DNA of 64,000 nucleotides, from positions 496,001-560,000 of the forward strand of contig NZ_FOBB01000001.1 of NCBI RefSeq assembly GCF_900109685.1, given 5' to 3'. Below the pieces are notes generated by a model. That model saw nothing but the letters and a program-made list of their open reading frames with translations, did not search any database and was not told where the DNA came from. Of the stretch, positions 1 through 7,668 are shown in pieces; within the stretch, counting starts at the first letter, position 1, and each line of letters starts with the position of its first letter. Made by a program: the position numbers and the translations under genes. The stretch comes from Chitinophaga rupis. GTDB taxonomy: Bacteria; Bacteroidota; Bacteroidia; Chitinophagales; Chitinophagaceae.

Positions 1-516
1 AGGGCCAACCCTTTCCGGGCAGAGAACTGGTTCAAACGCCTGCAGCTGCTGTCCTCCGCGGCCCTGAGCTTAGGCCACGGCGGTAACGATGCCCAGAAGG
101 TAATGGGTATTATTGCCGCAGCCATGGTGGCACACGGCTCCATTGATAAAATTACGGACGTGCCCAACTGGGTGCCGCTGTGCTGTTTTACAGCCATAGG
201 CCTGGGTACCATGAGCGGTGGCTGGAAGATCGTTAAAACCATGGGTACCCGTATTACCAAGGTAACCCCGCTGGAAGGCGTAGCTGCAGAAACAGCAGGC
301 GCCATAACCCTGTACCTCACAGAAACGCTGGGCATACCGGTGAGCACCACCCATACCATTACCGGCTCCATTATAGGGGTGGGCGCCACCAAACGCCTTT
401 CCGCAGTACGTTGGGGGGTAACAGTAAGCCTGCTGTGGGCCTGGATCATGACCATCCCTATCAGCGCCCTGGTGGCAGCGGTAGTATACTTTATAGTAAA
501 TCTTTTCATTAAATAA
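1..516 (+). CDS. Inorganic phosphate transporter, PiT family (5' truncated)
   Basis: The C-terminal part of an integral membrane phosphate:cation symporter; the frame is open from base 1, so the start lies upstream of the window. The visible part is 171 residues. It contains the PiT signature GHGGNDAQKVMGII near residues 26-39 and the second family repeat with AAETAGAITLYL and the GIPVSTTH motif, followed by a last hydrophobic helix at the C-terminus. In this family the two GxxxND-type repeats line the transport path in the inner membrane. A 13-bp inverted repeat follows the stop. Neighbouring pit genes often have a DUF47/PhoU-like partner upstream, which cannot be checked here. Confidence 0.93.
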   Translation, partial: RANPFRAENWFKRLQLLSSAALSLGHGGNDAQKVMGIIAAAMVAHGSIDKITDVPNWVPLCCFTAIGLGTMSGGWKIVKTMGTRITKVTPLEGVAAETAGAITLYLTETLGIPVSTTHTITGSIIGVGATKRLSAVRWGVTVSLLWAWIMTIPISALVAAVVYFIVNLFIK

Positions 517-526
517 CGGCGAAGCA

Positions 527-582
527 TACGCGTTTACCGGTTTATTGGCTGCATCTTGTACGCCTGAGGCGGTAAACGCGTA
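527..582. terminator. 13-bp inverted repeat after the PiT gene
   Basis: Perfect inverted repeat TACGCGTTTACCG (527-539) / CGGTAAACGCGTA (570-582) with a 30-base loop, 11 bases after the PiT stop codon. There is no T-run directly behind it, so it may be a transcript-end or mRNA-stabilising hairpin rather than a classic intrinsic terminator. Confidence 0.5.
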
Positions 583-767
583 CTTTCCCTCCACGGCCCC
601 AACTTTTTCTTATTAAAAATTCCTTTCTACCCCCTATTTTTGTGAGATTTTTGTGAAATAGCGGATTATACGCTACCCATAACCAATAACTGTTCAATTG
701 CATGAAACCCCGTGTGCAGTATATGTGCAGACAGGGCATCATACTTTGATCTAAAAACTTTAGGCAA

Positions 768-1637
768 ATGAAAGGTATTATTCTGGCCGGTGGCTCGGGT
801 ACCCGCTTACATCCTATCACGTATGCTATCAGCAAACAGATCATGCCCATTTATGATAAGCCCATGATCTATTACCCGCTATCCACGCTCATGCTGGCCG
901 GCATACAGGATATCCTCATCATTTCTACCCCGCATGACCTGCCTGCCTTTAAACGCCTGTTTGGCGATGGCAGCCAGTATGGCTTACGCCTGCAGTATGC
1001 GGAGCAGGCTACTCCCAACGGGCTGGCACAGGCTTTTGTAATTGGCCGGGAATTTATTGGCAATGATAAAGTAGCCCTGGTACTGGGCGATAATATATTT
1101 TATGGCGCCGGCCTGGGTACCCAGCTGGCTAATAATGTGGACCCGGATGGCGGTATTGTATACGCCTACCACGTATCTGATCCGGAACGTTACGGCGTGG
1201 TGGAGTTTGATGCGCAGATGAAAGCAGTGTCTATTGAGGAAAAGCCCGCCCAGCCTAAATCCAGCTACGCAGTACCGGGCTTATATTTTTATGATAACGA
1301 GGTGGTGAACATTGCCCGCGACCTGGAACCCAGCCCCCGCGGTGAATACGAGATCACGGATGTGAACCGGGAATACCTGCGCCGGGGCAAATTAAAAGTA
1401 TCCATACTGCCACGCGGCACCGCCTGGCTGGATACCGGCACCTTTGACTCCCTGATGCAGGCCTCCCAGTTTGTGCAGGTGATTGAGCAGCGCCAGGGGA
1501 TTAAAATAGCCTGTATTGAGGAAATAGCCTACCGCAAGGGTTTTATTACCCGGGAACAGCTGCAGGAGCTGGCCAAGCCCCTGCTGAAAAGCGGTTACGG
1601 GCAGTACCTGGAAGATGTATTGAAACAGAAAGTGTGA
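768..1637 (+). CDS. rfbA: Glucose-1-phosphate thymidylyltransferase
   Basis: RmlA/RfbA makes dTDP-glucose from dTTP and glucose-1-phosphate, the first step of dTDP-L-rhamnose synthesis, in the cytoplasm. The 289-residue length is standard. The N-terminal nucleotidyltransferase signature [11 protein letters not shown] (residues 8-18) is followed by [26 protein letters not shown] carries the metal-binding Asp, and EEKP and WLDTGT are also typical of the family. The ATG at 768 sits directly before the signature. No rfbB, rfbC or rfbD is next to it, so the rest of the pathway must be elsewhere. galE follows after a repeat-filled gap, so the two nucleotide-sugar genes may share a surface-polysaccharide role. 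Confidence 0.96.
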   Translation: MKGIILAGGSGTRLHPITYAISKQIMPIYDKPMIYYPLSTLMLAGIQDILIISTPHDLPAFKRLFGDGSQYGLRLQYAEQATPNGLAQAFVIGREFIGNDKVALVLGDNIFYGAGLGTQLANNVDPDGGIVYAYHVSDPERYGVVEFDAQMKAVSIEEKPAQPKSSYAVPGLYFYDNEVVNIARDLEPSPRGEYEITDVNREYLRRGKLKVSILPRGTAWLDTGTFDSLMQASQFVQVIEQRQGIKIACIEEIAYRKGFITREQLQELAKPLLKSGYGQYLEDVLKQKV

Positions 1638-1643
1638 TCAGGC

Positions 1644-1828
1644 ATTTACAATTTCAGATCTGCGATCTTAGATTTGCAGCAGCAATCAGGATCATTGGTC
1701 TATAAATCGTAAGTTGCAGTATTATAACGTTTACGATTATAGCGTTACTATTAAATTTGGTATTACAAATAGGGACAATCAAATCATAGGCCTGTAAATC
1801 GTAAATCTAAAATCGTAAATCTAAAATC
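1644..1828. repeat. Heptamer-array dyad, family A, between rfbA and galE
   Basis: The gap starts with a degenerate array (1644-1675, ATTTACA-ATTTCAG-ATCTGCG-ATCTTAG) and ends with a clean array in the opposite orientation (1794-1828, built from TAAATCG, TAAATCT and AAAATCG units) that touches the galE start codon. The period is seven bases. The core holds a likely galE promoter. Related arrays occur in at least five other gaps of this window. Confidence 0.75.
1752..1759 (+). promoter_or_regulatory. Likely -7 promoter element of galE
   Basis: TAAATTTG matches the Bacteroidota -7 consensus TAnnTTTG exactly. It lies about 70 bases before the galE ATG, so the leader would contain the family-A array. 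No clear -33 TTTG is seen at the usual spacing. Confidence 0.45.
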
Positions 1829-2857
1829 ATGAAGGTTCTTGTTACCGGTGGTTGTGGCTACATTGGTGCACACACTATTGTAGATCTGATCAATCACGGC
1901 TTTGATGTGGTATCTGTAGACAGTAACATTCGCAGCACTACCCAACTACTGGACGGTATTGAAAAAATTACCGGCAAAAAGATCCATAATTACAAAGTGG
2001 ACCTCTGCAACCTGGAGGATACCCATGCTGTTTTTCACGAGAACCGGGACATTGTAGGCGTGATCCACTTTGCCGCGCTGAAAACCGTACCGGAATCCGT
2101 AGCAGAACCGCTGCTGTATTTTCATAATAACCTTACCTCCCTGGTAAACATCCTGAAATGCATCCAGGAATTTAAGATCCCCAACTTTGTATTCTCCTCC
2201 TCCTGCTCAGTGTATGGCAACGCCACTGCGCTGCCGGTGGTAGAGGAAACCCCGCTGGGTGAAGCGCAATCTCCCTACGCCCGCACCAAACAAATAGGTG
2301 AGCAGATCATCCAGGACTATAACAAGGTAAATGATACGCAATCCATTATACTGCGGTACTTTAACCCGGTAGGTGCGCATCCTTCTGCCCTGATAGGCGA
2401 GCTGCCTTTGGGTAAACCGGATAACCTGGTGCCAATGATCACGCAAACGGCTATAGGAAAACGCCCCAAGATGATCGTATTCGGCCATGACTACGATACC
2501 CGCGATGGTTCCTGCATCCGCGATTACATTCATGTAATGGATATTGCCAATGCACATACCCGCGCCCTGCAGTACCTGCTGGATAAAAAGAATAAGGCTA
2601 ACCTGGAAACCTTTAACCTGGGTACCGGCAACGGCGTAACCGTGCTGGAAGCTATTAATGCCTTTGAAAAGATCTCCGGTGTAAAGCTGAACTATGAGCT
2701 GGGCCCCCGCCGCCCCGGTGATGTAATAGCCATTTATGCCAACAATAGCCTGGCCAAGTCCAGACTGGGCTGGGAACCCAAGATCGGGATCGAGGACATG
2801 ATGCGTACCGCCTGGCAGTGGGAAGTAAGCCTGCGGGATAAAGTGCTCAGCAACTAA
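1829..2857 (+). CDS. galE: UDP-glucose 4-epimerase
   Basis: GalE interconverts UDP-glucose and UDP-galactose using tightly bound NAD+. The 342-residue protein is a short-chain dehydrogenase/reductase of the extended type: Rossmann motif GGCGYIG at residues 7-13, catalytic Ser in SSSCSVYG (about 123-130), and the Y150-x-x-x-K154 pair in SPYARTK. The substrate-binding C-terminal half ends with the family-typical GWEPK stretch. The chosen ATG lies directly before the Rossmann strand. It follows rfbA in the same direction, which supports a role in surface glycan precursors. Confidence 0.95.
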   Translation: MKVLVTGGCGYIGAHTIVDLINHGFDVVSVDSNIRSTTQLLDGIEKITGKKIHNYKVDLCNLEDTHAVFHENRDIVGVIHFAALKTVPESVAEPLLYFHNNLTSLVNILKCIQEFKIPNFVFSSSCSVYGNATALPVVEETPLGEAQSPYARTKQIGEQIIQDYNKVNDTQSIILRYFNPVGAHPSALIGELPLGKPDNLVPMITQTAIGKRPKMIVFGHDYDTRDGSCIRDYIHVMDIANAHTRALQYLLDKKNKANLETFNLGTGNGVTVLEAINAFEKISGVKLNYELGPRRPGDVIAIYANNSLAKSRLGWEPKIGIEDMMRTAWQWEVSLRDKVLSN

Positions 2858-2871
2858 TTAAAAATTTATAG

Positions 2872-2936
2872 ATATGCAGATGTGGAGATGGTTTAAAACC
2901 GGAACCGGGCATTTGCACATTTGTACATCTGCATAT
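2872..2936. repeat. 12-bp inverted repeat, eight-base family F, between galE and transketolase half
   Basis: ATATGCAGATGT (2872-2883) and ACATCTGCATAT (2925-2936) are a perfect 12-bp dyad. The right side continues as CATTTGCACATTTGTACATC-like units. The same TGTGCAAAT/TGTGCTAAT vocabulary recurs at about 5.95, 17.0, 33.7 and 61.9 kb. Confidence 0.7.
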
Positions 2937-2983
2937 TTGCACATAATTATTACTTTTACGTTCTAACTTTTGAAAACTGGTAT

Positions 2984-3946
2984 ATGGTAAAAGATATTCA
3001 ACCCTTAAATGAAAAAGAAACCCGGGCCGGATTTGGAGAAGGCATCCTGGAAGTAGCACGTAAGAACCCCAATGTGGTAGCGCTTACGGCCGACCTGCTG
3101 GGTTCCATGAAGCTGAATGCATTTATTAAGGAGTTTCCTGAACGTTTCGTACAGTGTGGTATTGCCGAAGCTAACATGATAGGCATTGCCGCCGGCATGA
3201 CCATTGGCGGTAAAATACCGTATACCACTACCTTTGCTAACTTTTCAACCGGCCGTGTGTACGACCAGATCCGCCAGTCAGTAGCCTATTCCGGCAAGAA
3301 CGTAAAGATCTGTGCATCCCACGCTGGTCTTACCCTGGGTGAAGATGGGGCTACCCACCAGATCCTGGAAGATATTGGCTTAATGCGCATGCTGCCCGGT
3401 ATGACCGTGATAGTACCCTGCGATTTTAACCAGACCAAAGCAGCCACCATAGCTATTGCTGATTATGAAGGCCCGGTATACCTGCGTTTTGGCCGCCCCA
3501 AATGGCCCAACTTTACACCGGAAAATCAAAAATTTGAGATCGGTAAAGCCCAGGTGCTGAACGAGGGCAATGATATTACCCTGTTTGCCTGCGGCCACCT
3601 GGTGTGGATAGCCGTGGAAGCCGGTAAGATCCTGGAAGAAAAAGGCTATAGCGTTGAGATCATTAATATACATACCATTAAGCCACTGGATGAGGAAGCC
3701 GTACTGCGCTCCCTGACCAAAACCCGCTGCGCAGTTACTGCTGAAGAGCATAACGTGCTGGGTGGCCTTGGCGACAGCATTGCACAGGTAGCGGCCCGCC
3801 ACCTGCCCGTGCCCATTGAATATGTAGGCACCAATGATACCTTTGGCGAAAGCGGCAAGCCCCTGGACCTGCTAAAAAAGTACGGCCTGGATGCTAACCA
3901 CATTGTGGCTGCTGCAGAAAAAGCCATTAGCCGGAAGACGAAATAA
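2984..3946 (+). CDS. Transketolase, C-terminal subunit
   Basis: Split transketolases carry the thiamine-diphosphate-binding half and this pyrimidine-binding plus C-terminal half on separate chains; together they transfer two-carbon units in the pentose phosphate pathway. The 320-residue protein starts at the ATG at 2984 (MVKDIQPLNEKETRAGFGEG); an in-frame upstream extension has no family similarity. The catalytic Glu lies in CGIAEANMIG (E62), followed by GKIPYTTTFANF, SHAGLTLGEDGATHQ, and the C-terminal domain ending about residue 320. The N-terminal half is normally the adjacent upstream gene, but galE sits there instead. A strong intrinsic terminator follows, so it is probably transcribed alone. 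Confidence 0.92.
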   Translation: MVKDIQPLNEKETRAGFGEGILEVARKNPNVVALTADLLGSMKLNAFIKEFPERFVQCGIAEANMIGIAAGMTIGGKIPYTTTFANFSTGRVYDQIRQSVAYSGKNVKICASHAGLTLGEDGATHQILEDIGLMRMLPGMTVIVPCDFNQTKAATIAIADYEGPVYLRFGRPKWPNFTPENQKFEIGKAQVLNEGNDITLFACGHLVWIAVEAGKILEEKGYSVEIINIHTIKPLDEEAVLRSLTKTRCAVTAEEHNVLGGLGDSIAQVAARHLPVPIEYVGTNDTFGESGKPLDLLKKYGLDANHIVAAAEKAISRKTK

Positions 3947-3997
3947 TGTGCCTGCGCGCACAGCTGCATATTTGCATATCAGATTAAACTTTTGCAT

Positions 3998-4026
3998 AAA
4001 AAATCCATCTCATAGATGGATTTTTT
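3998..4026 (+). terminator. Intrinsic terminator after transketolase half
   Basis: Perfect 13-bp stem AAAAAATCCATCT (3998-4010) / AGATGGATTTTTT (4014-4026) with a three-base loop, ending in a T-run; A-rich on the other side, so it could work in both directions. Confidence 0.9.
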
Positions 4027-4153
4027 ATTTAATTTCATTCCATTACTAAACTTTATAGAACAAGCGTGAGCAATATCATGTGTAAATGTAGGGGTGTGCT
4101 GTGTATGCATGCATGCGCCGGTTTACGCATCAGCACCTCCCATTTAACCTAAC

Positions 4154-4705
4154 ATGGCCGTTACACAGGATGATAAAGCACTTTTAGCGTTATACCGGCA
4201 GCCGGAAACCCGGGAAAAAGGTTTTACGGATATTATCCGTAAGTACCAGGAACGGTTGTACTGGCACATCCGCCGGTTGGTAGTAGATCATGAGGATGCT
4301 AATGATGTATTGCAGAACGTGTTCATTAAGGTTTGGAAAAACCTGGAAGGGTTCCGGGAAGATGCGCAGCTTTTTACCTGGTTATATAAGATAGCCACCA
4401 ATGAAAGCCTTACTTTCCTGGAACAGCAGAAAAGAAAATCCTCGGTATCTTTATCCGACGTAGAAACTGGCCTGAGTAATAAGCTGCGTGCCGACAGTCA
4501 GTTTGATGCTAATAAGCTGGAGTGGAAGCTGCAACGCGCTATATTAAGCCTGCCGGAAAAACAACGGGTAGTATTTAACCTCCGGTATTATGATGAAATG
4601 CCTTATGAAGAAATGAGCCGGGTATTGGAAACATCCGAAGGCGCGCTAAAGGCCTCTTATCATCATGCTGTAAAAAAGATCGAGGAGTTTATTAAGAACG
4701 GATAA
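4154..4705 (+). CDS. RNA polymerase sigma factor, ECF subfamily
   Basis: A 183-residue sigma-70 family factor with only regions 2 and 4, as in ECF factors. Region 2: YQERLYWHIRRLV, DHEDANDVLQNVFIKVWKNL and the -10-reading FTWLYKIATNESL. Region 4: LPEKQRVVFNLRYYDEMPYEEMSRVL followed by the DNA-reading helix TSEGALKASYHHAVKKIEE. The next two genes encode a one-TM protein and a secreted sensor-like protein, so this is likely a self-contained regulatory unit responding to envelope state. The 104-base gap to the next gene is larger than in tight operons, but all three point the same way. Confidence 0.93.
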   Translation: MAVTQDDKALLALYRQPETREKGFTDIIRKYQERLYWHIRRLVVDHEDANDVLQNVFIKVWKNLEGFREDAQLFTWLYKIATNESLTFLEQQKRKSSVSLSDVETGLSNKLRADSQFDANKLEWKLQRAILSLPEKQRVVFNLRYYDEMPYEEMSRVLETSEGALKASYHHAVKKIEEFIKNG

Positions 4706-4808
4706 AGATCACTATAACCAGGCGTAAGCCCTTATCAACCAGACATTAAAGATTATAACGCACGGACCCATTAAACTATTGTCTTTGCTCATTGTCTAAC
4801 CAAGTATT

Positions 4809-5444
4809 ATGAATAAAAAGGGAAAAGATATTGCGGATGAACTGGTGGAGATCGTTCCCGGTCTGAACTTACCTGCTGATGCGCCTTTTACGGCGCCGGA
4901 AGGTTATTTTAATGCCCTGCCGGAGCAGATCATGCAACGCATACGGGCGGCAAATGCAGACCCGGAGCCGGTGCAGGAAGAGCTGGCCGCCCTGTCATCC
5001 CTGCTGGCTGCCGCGCCCCGGCCCAAGCCTCAAAACGTACCTTCCGGTTACTTTGAGGAGCTGCCTGAGCGGGTAATGGCTGCCATTGCTGCTGAAAAGC
5101 AGGCCGTACCGGCTAAAGTGGTGCCCATACGCAATACCCGCAGGCGCTATATGGCCTGGATAGCTGCGGCTTCTGTTGCAGCCATTTTAACGGGTGTTTT
5201 ATTCATGTTCAAAGGCACCTCTCACAATACCAGCAGCCTGGAAGCCCAGCTGGCCGGCATTCCCGACCAGGAAATAGTGGATTACCTGCAAACACATACG
5301 GATGCTTTTGATAAGGAGGCCATATTTTCAAACGTATCCACCGAGGAGGTAGCCGATGAGCTGCCCAGCATGTCAACCGATCTTAGTAGCCTGCCCTCTG
5401 AAGCCATTCAGAAGTACCTGGAGAGCTCCGGCTGGCAAAACTAA
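4809..5444 (+). CDS. One-TM membrane protein, probable anti-sigma-like factor
   Basis: No recognised catalytic family. The 211-residue protein has a cytoplasmic-looking N-terminal half, one hydrophobic segment (about residues 115-133, after the basic stretch RNTRRRYMAW) and a short C-terminal part that would be periplasmic. The N-terminal half contains two copies of a motif: PEGYFNALPEQIMQRI (about 30-45) and PSGYFEELPERVMAAI (about 77-92). Position directly after an ECF sigma gene and topology suggest an anti-sigma factor, but no ZAS zinc motif is visible. The C-terminal part has further acidic, repeat-like segments. Function is inferred from context only. Confidence 0.7.
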   Translation: MNKKGKDIADELVEIVPGLNLPADAPFTAPEGYFNALPEQIMQRIRAANADPEPVQEELAALSSLLAAAPRPKPQNVPSGYFEELPERVMAAIAAEKQAVPAKVVPIRNTRRRYMAWIAAASVAAILTGVLFMFKGTSHNTSSLEAQLAGIPDQEIVDYLQTHTDAFDKEAIFSNVSTEEVADELPSMSTDLSSLPSEAIQKYLESSGWQN

Positions 5445-5468
5445 GTGCAAACATTAGCGAATTAATTC

Positions 5469-5945
5469 ATGAAACATTTTAACATACTAGGATTTTTAAT
5501 GGCTGTGATGTGTTGCCTGGTTATCCGGGCCAGCGCGCAGCAACCGGAACCCGGCGATAACGCCTCCCTGAAAGACAAGATCAGGGCGGCGGAGATCGGC
5601 TATCTTTCCAAACAACTGGAGCTTACCCCGGCCGAAGCCGAAAAATTCTGGCCTATCTATAACAATTATACACACGAAGTAGAATTGCTGATAGCCGAAC
5701 GCCGGCGTAATAAGCAGCAGGACCGCACCAATGACGATGCCGCCCTCCAGGCCCTGGACAAGGAAATGGATATTGAACAACGCATGGTGGATGTGCGTAC
5801 CCGCTATAAACAGGAATTCCTGAAAGCGCTGCCGCCCCGCAAAGCCAGCTCTGTGTTCAAAGCAGAGCGTGAGTTCCGCACGCAGCTGTTCCGCCAGTTA
5901 AAAGAGCGGGGAGCAGACAGGAATTTGCGGAGGGTAAGGCCGTAA
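5469..5945 (+). CDS. Secreted Spy/CpxP-like protein, sensor of ECF sigma factor type
   Basis: A 158-residue protein with a clear signal peptide (hydrophobic residues about 6-20, cleavage after ASA). The mature part begins with the pattern ELTPAEAEKFWPIYNNY, typical of short helical periplasmic proteins in Bacteroidota that are often called sensor of ECF-type sigma factor, and continues as a charged, mostly helical segment rich in Arg. It lies 24 bases after the anti-sigma-like gene, so the two are likely co-transcribed. By analogy with Spy/CpxP it may bind misfolded proteins or ions and feed back on the sigma factor; this is inference. Confidence 0.75.
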   Translation: MKHFNILGFLMAVMCCLVIRASAQQPEPGDNASLKDKIRAAEIGYLSKQLELTPAEAEKFWPIYNNYTHEVELLIAERRRNKQQDRTNDDAALQALDKEMDIEQRMVDVRTRYKQEFLKALPPRKASSVFKAEREFRTQLFRQLKERGADRNLRRVRP

Positions 5946-5971
5946 TTAATGTGCAAATTATAAATGTGCAG

Positions 5972-6015
5972 ATGTGCAAATGATTAATGCGGATAATTGC
6001 ATTTCATTTGCACAT
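5972..6015. repeat. 11-bp inverted repeat, family F, after the sensor gene
   Basis: ATGTGCAAATG (5972-5982) and CATTTGCACAT (6005-6015) are a perfect dyad with a 22-base loop. The left side is extended by further TGTGCAAAT/ATGTGCAG units from 5949. It may act as the transcript end of the sigma-factor operon. Confidence 0.65.
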
Positions 6016-6086
6016 TTTCATTTCTATACATAACTACAGCTGATAAGGAAGCCCGTAATGAATTTACAGTACATATTCTTACCTTA

Positions 6087-6094
6087 TAACTTTG
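6087..6094 (+). promoter_or_regulatory. Likely -7 promoter element of the metallo-hydrolase gene
   Basis: TAACTTTG is an exact TAnnTTTG match ending 12 bases before the ATG at 6107, implying a leader of only a few bases. Confidence 0.55.
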
Positions 6095-6106
6095 TAATTT
6101 TACGTG

Positions 6107-6853
6107 ATGGCACGTATAATTCCTTTATCGGAAGGCTCTTTCACGGTAGACGCTACTAAAAAGTTCATTCCCTTTGATGCAGGCAAAGACACTATGCAGC
6201 AACGTAATCACGGCTCGCTGCTTGTAGAGATCCAACCTTTTCTCGTAATTACTGACCGCGACTATATTTTACTGGACACCGGCCTTGGGTTCCGCAATGC
6301 AGATGGGGTGCTGCAGCTGCACCAGCACTTAATTGATCATGGCGTAAACCCAATGGAGGTCACTAAAGTGCTCATGAGCCATTTACATAAGGACCATTCC
6401 GGCGGCGTATCTACCCTGGACCCGGTTACACACCAACGCAGCTTAACCTTTCCGCAGGCTACCTATTATGTAAATAAGCAGGAAATGGCCTATGCCATTG
6501 AGCAGGATGGCAAAAGCTATCACGCAGAAGATGTAGCCCTGCTGCAGCAGCGGGATAACGTGGTGTTTATTGATGGTAATGGCGTCATAGATGATTACAT
6601 TCATTATGAGCTTACCGGCGGGCACTGCCCATATCACCAGGTATTTTTAATTGATGATGGGGAAGATAAAGTATTCTTTGGCGGGGATGTGGCGCCGCAG
6701 ATCTCTCAAATGAAAAGCCGCTTTATTGCCAAGTACGATTATGATGGCAAACGCAGTATGGAGCTGCGCCAGCAGTTCCTGGAACGCGGCACCGCCGAAG
6801 GCTGGAACTTCCTGTATTATCATGATACGAAATTTCCCTATGGGAAATTTTAG
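6107..6853 (+). CDS. MBL-fold metallo-hydrolase
   Basis: A 248-residue cytoplasmic protein of the metallo-beta-lactamase superfamily. The metal-binding signature HLHKDHSGG is near residue 93-101, the third His lies in TGGHCPYH, the bridging Asp in FFGGDVAP, and a final His in YYHDTKFPYG. These residues predict a dinuclear metal hydrolase; the substrate cannot be told (lactonase-like and general hydrolases share this layout). The start is placed at ATG 6107; a GTG codon lies directly before it. The nearby -7 element supports this short leader. It converges on a PIN toxin gene with a shared terminator between them. Confidence 0.9.
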   Translation: MARIIPLSEGSFTVDATKKFIPFDAGKDTMQQRNHGSLLVEIQPFLVITDRDYILLDTGLGFRNADGVLQLHQHLIDHGVNPMEVTKVLMSHLHKDHSGGVSTLDPVTHQRSLTFPQATYYVNKQEMAYAIEQDGKSYHAEDVALLQQRDNVVFIDGNGVIDDYIHYELTGGHCPYHQVFLIDDGEDKVFFGGDVAPQISQMKSRFIAKYDYDGKRSMELRQQFLERGTAEGWNFLYYHDTKFPYGKF

Positions 6854-6985
6854 TTGGCAGTTGCCAGTGGGCAGTTGGCAGTCAGCGAGAAATACTTAAA
6901 GAAAAGACCTGTTACACACATAAGAATGTAACAGGTCTTTTACTTTTATAACTTGCCTTATGACTGCTAACTGCCAACTGCCTAC
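6852..6985. repeat. Heptamer-array dyad, family B, enclosing a terminator
   Basis: The left array (6852-6884) is built from GGCAGTT/GCCAGTG units and starts within the hydrolase stop codon. The right array (6961-6985) is the reverse orientation (AACTGCC units) and runs up to the stop codon of the PIN gene. Between them lies a separate intrinsic terminator. The same heptamer forms the serS-nadE dyad at 41.7 kb. Confidence 0.75.
6902..6941. terminator. Bidirectional intrinsic terminator between convergent genes
   Basis: Perfect 14-bp stem AAAAGACCTGTTAC (6902-6915) / GTAACAGGTCTTTT (6928-6941), 12-base loop, with A-run and T-run on the two sides. It serves the hydrolase gene on the plus strand and the PIN gene on the minus strand. 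Confidence 0.9.
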
Positions 6986-7396
6986 TTATAATTCCTGCAG
7001 CATTTTTACAAAATCGTTTATAGATAGTGTATTAACCTGGGGAAAGGTGATCTGTTTCAGCGCGGCAAAATGTTTGTCTTCTGTTACCAGGTACTCCGCC
7101 TGGCCGGCAATGGCGCTATCTACATATTTATTATCATCAGGGTCAGCCTCTATGAGGTTCCATTTATAATATACAAACTGGGAGTGTACATTGGGAAGCT
7201 CTGTCAATAAGGAGAGGAAAGCTGCAGCGGTAGACAAACCGTATTTTTGCTGAATGATCTCGGCGTATTCAAAAAGTATATCTTCTGTTATGATGAGGTC
7301 AAACTTACCCGCTATTAAAGCCTTATATACTATGTGATAAGGTGATCTTGATGTAAGGCACATCACCAGGATATTGCAGTCCAGTACGGCCCTCAC
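6986..7396 (-). CDS. PIN-domain toxin (ribonuclease)
   Basis: A 136-residue PIN domain protein, the toxin type that cleaves RNA with a Mg2+ site made of acidic residues. The first Asp is in VLDCNILV (residue 6), a conserved acidic stretch is TEDILFEY, and the C-terminal acidic cluster is ADPDDNKYVDSAI with EYLVTEDKHF. The start codon overlaps the stop of the upstream antitoxin gene by four bases, which points to translational coupling. This belongs to the group of putative toxin-antitoxin proteins with COG1569-like PIN domains; the target RNA is unknown. Confidence 0.88.
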   Translation of the reverse strand: MRAVLDCNILVMCLTSRSPYHIVYKALIAGKFDLIITEDILFEYAEIIQQKYGLSTAAAFLSLLTELPNVHSQFVYYKWNLIEADPDDNKYVDSAIAGQAEYLVTEDKHFAALKQITFPQVNTLSINDFVKMLQEL

Positions 7397-7611
7397 CCCT
7401 GTGTGCTTTTTCTAAAATGCTCTGTTTTCCATTTCTCAAAAACCGCTACGCCATATCCCTTTTCTTCAAAGGCCTTATCTGCTTCCCGGGTTACTTTATC
7501 AGCCAAAAAAGCCAGTAACAGGGACTTAATTTCTTTAAGGTCCTCCTCGCTTTGATTATACCTGAACAGTTTCAGGATCTCTAATTGCGTTTCATTTAAT
7601 GCAGCACTCAT
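7393..7611 (-). CDS. Antitoxin partner of the PIN toxin
   Basis: A 72-residue protein starting at ATG 7611 (MSAALNETQLEILKLF); a longer version would need a TTG. The N-terminal half is amphipathic helical (LNETQLEILKLFRYNQ, SEEDLKEIKSLLLAFLADK), followed by KVTREADKAFEEKGY and a C-terminal basic tail. Short helical antitoxins with this LxxTQxxILK start are commonly paired with PIN proteins in Bacteroidota. It overlaps the toxin start by four bases. Its likely jobs are binding the toxin and repressing the pair, but no clear palindromic operator is visible upstream. Confidence 0.8.
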   Translation of the reverse strand: MSAALNETQLEILKLFRYNQSEEDLKEIKSLLLAFLADKVTREADKAFEEKGYGVAVFEKWKTEHFRKSTQG

Positions 7612-7668
7612 ATACCTCAAAATTTCTATCCTAAATTACGATTTTTTTTGAAGTAAGCCATGGTGTGC

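Noticed and set aside
70-594. 174-codon minus-strand frame over the PiT gene end
   Set aside because: Shadow of the phosphate transporter on the other strand; Cys/His-rich random composition.
741-752. -7 element for rfbA at ATACTTTGAT
   Set aside because: One base shorter than TAnnTTTG between TA and TTTG; not counted as a match.
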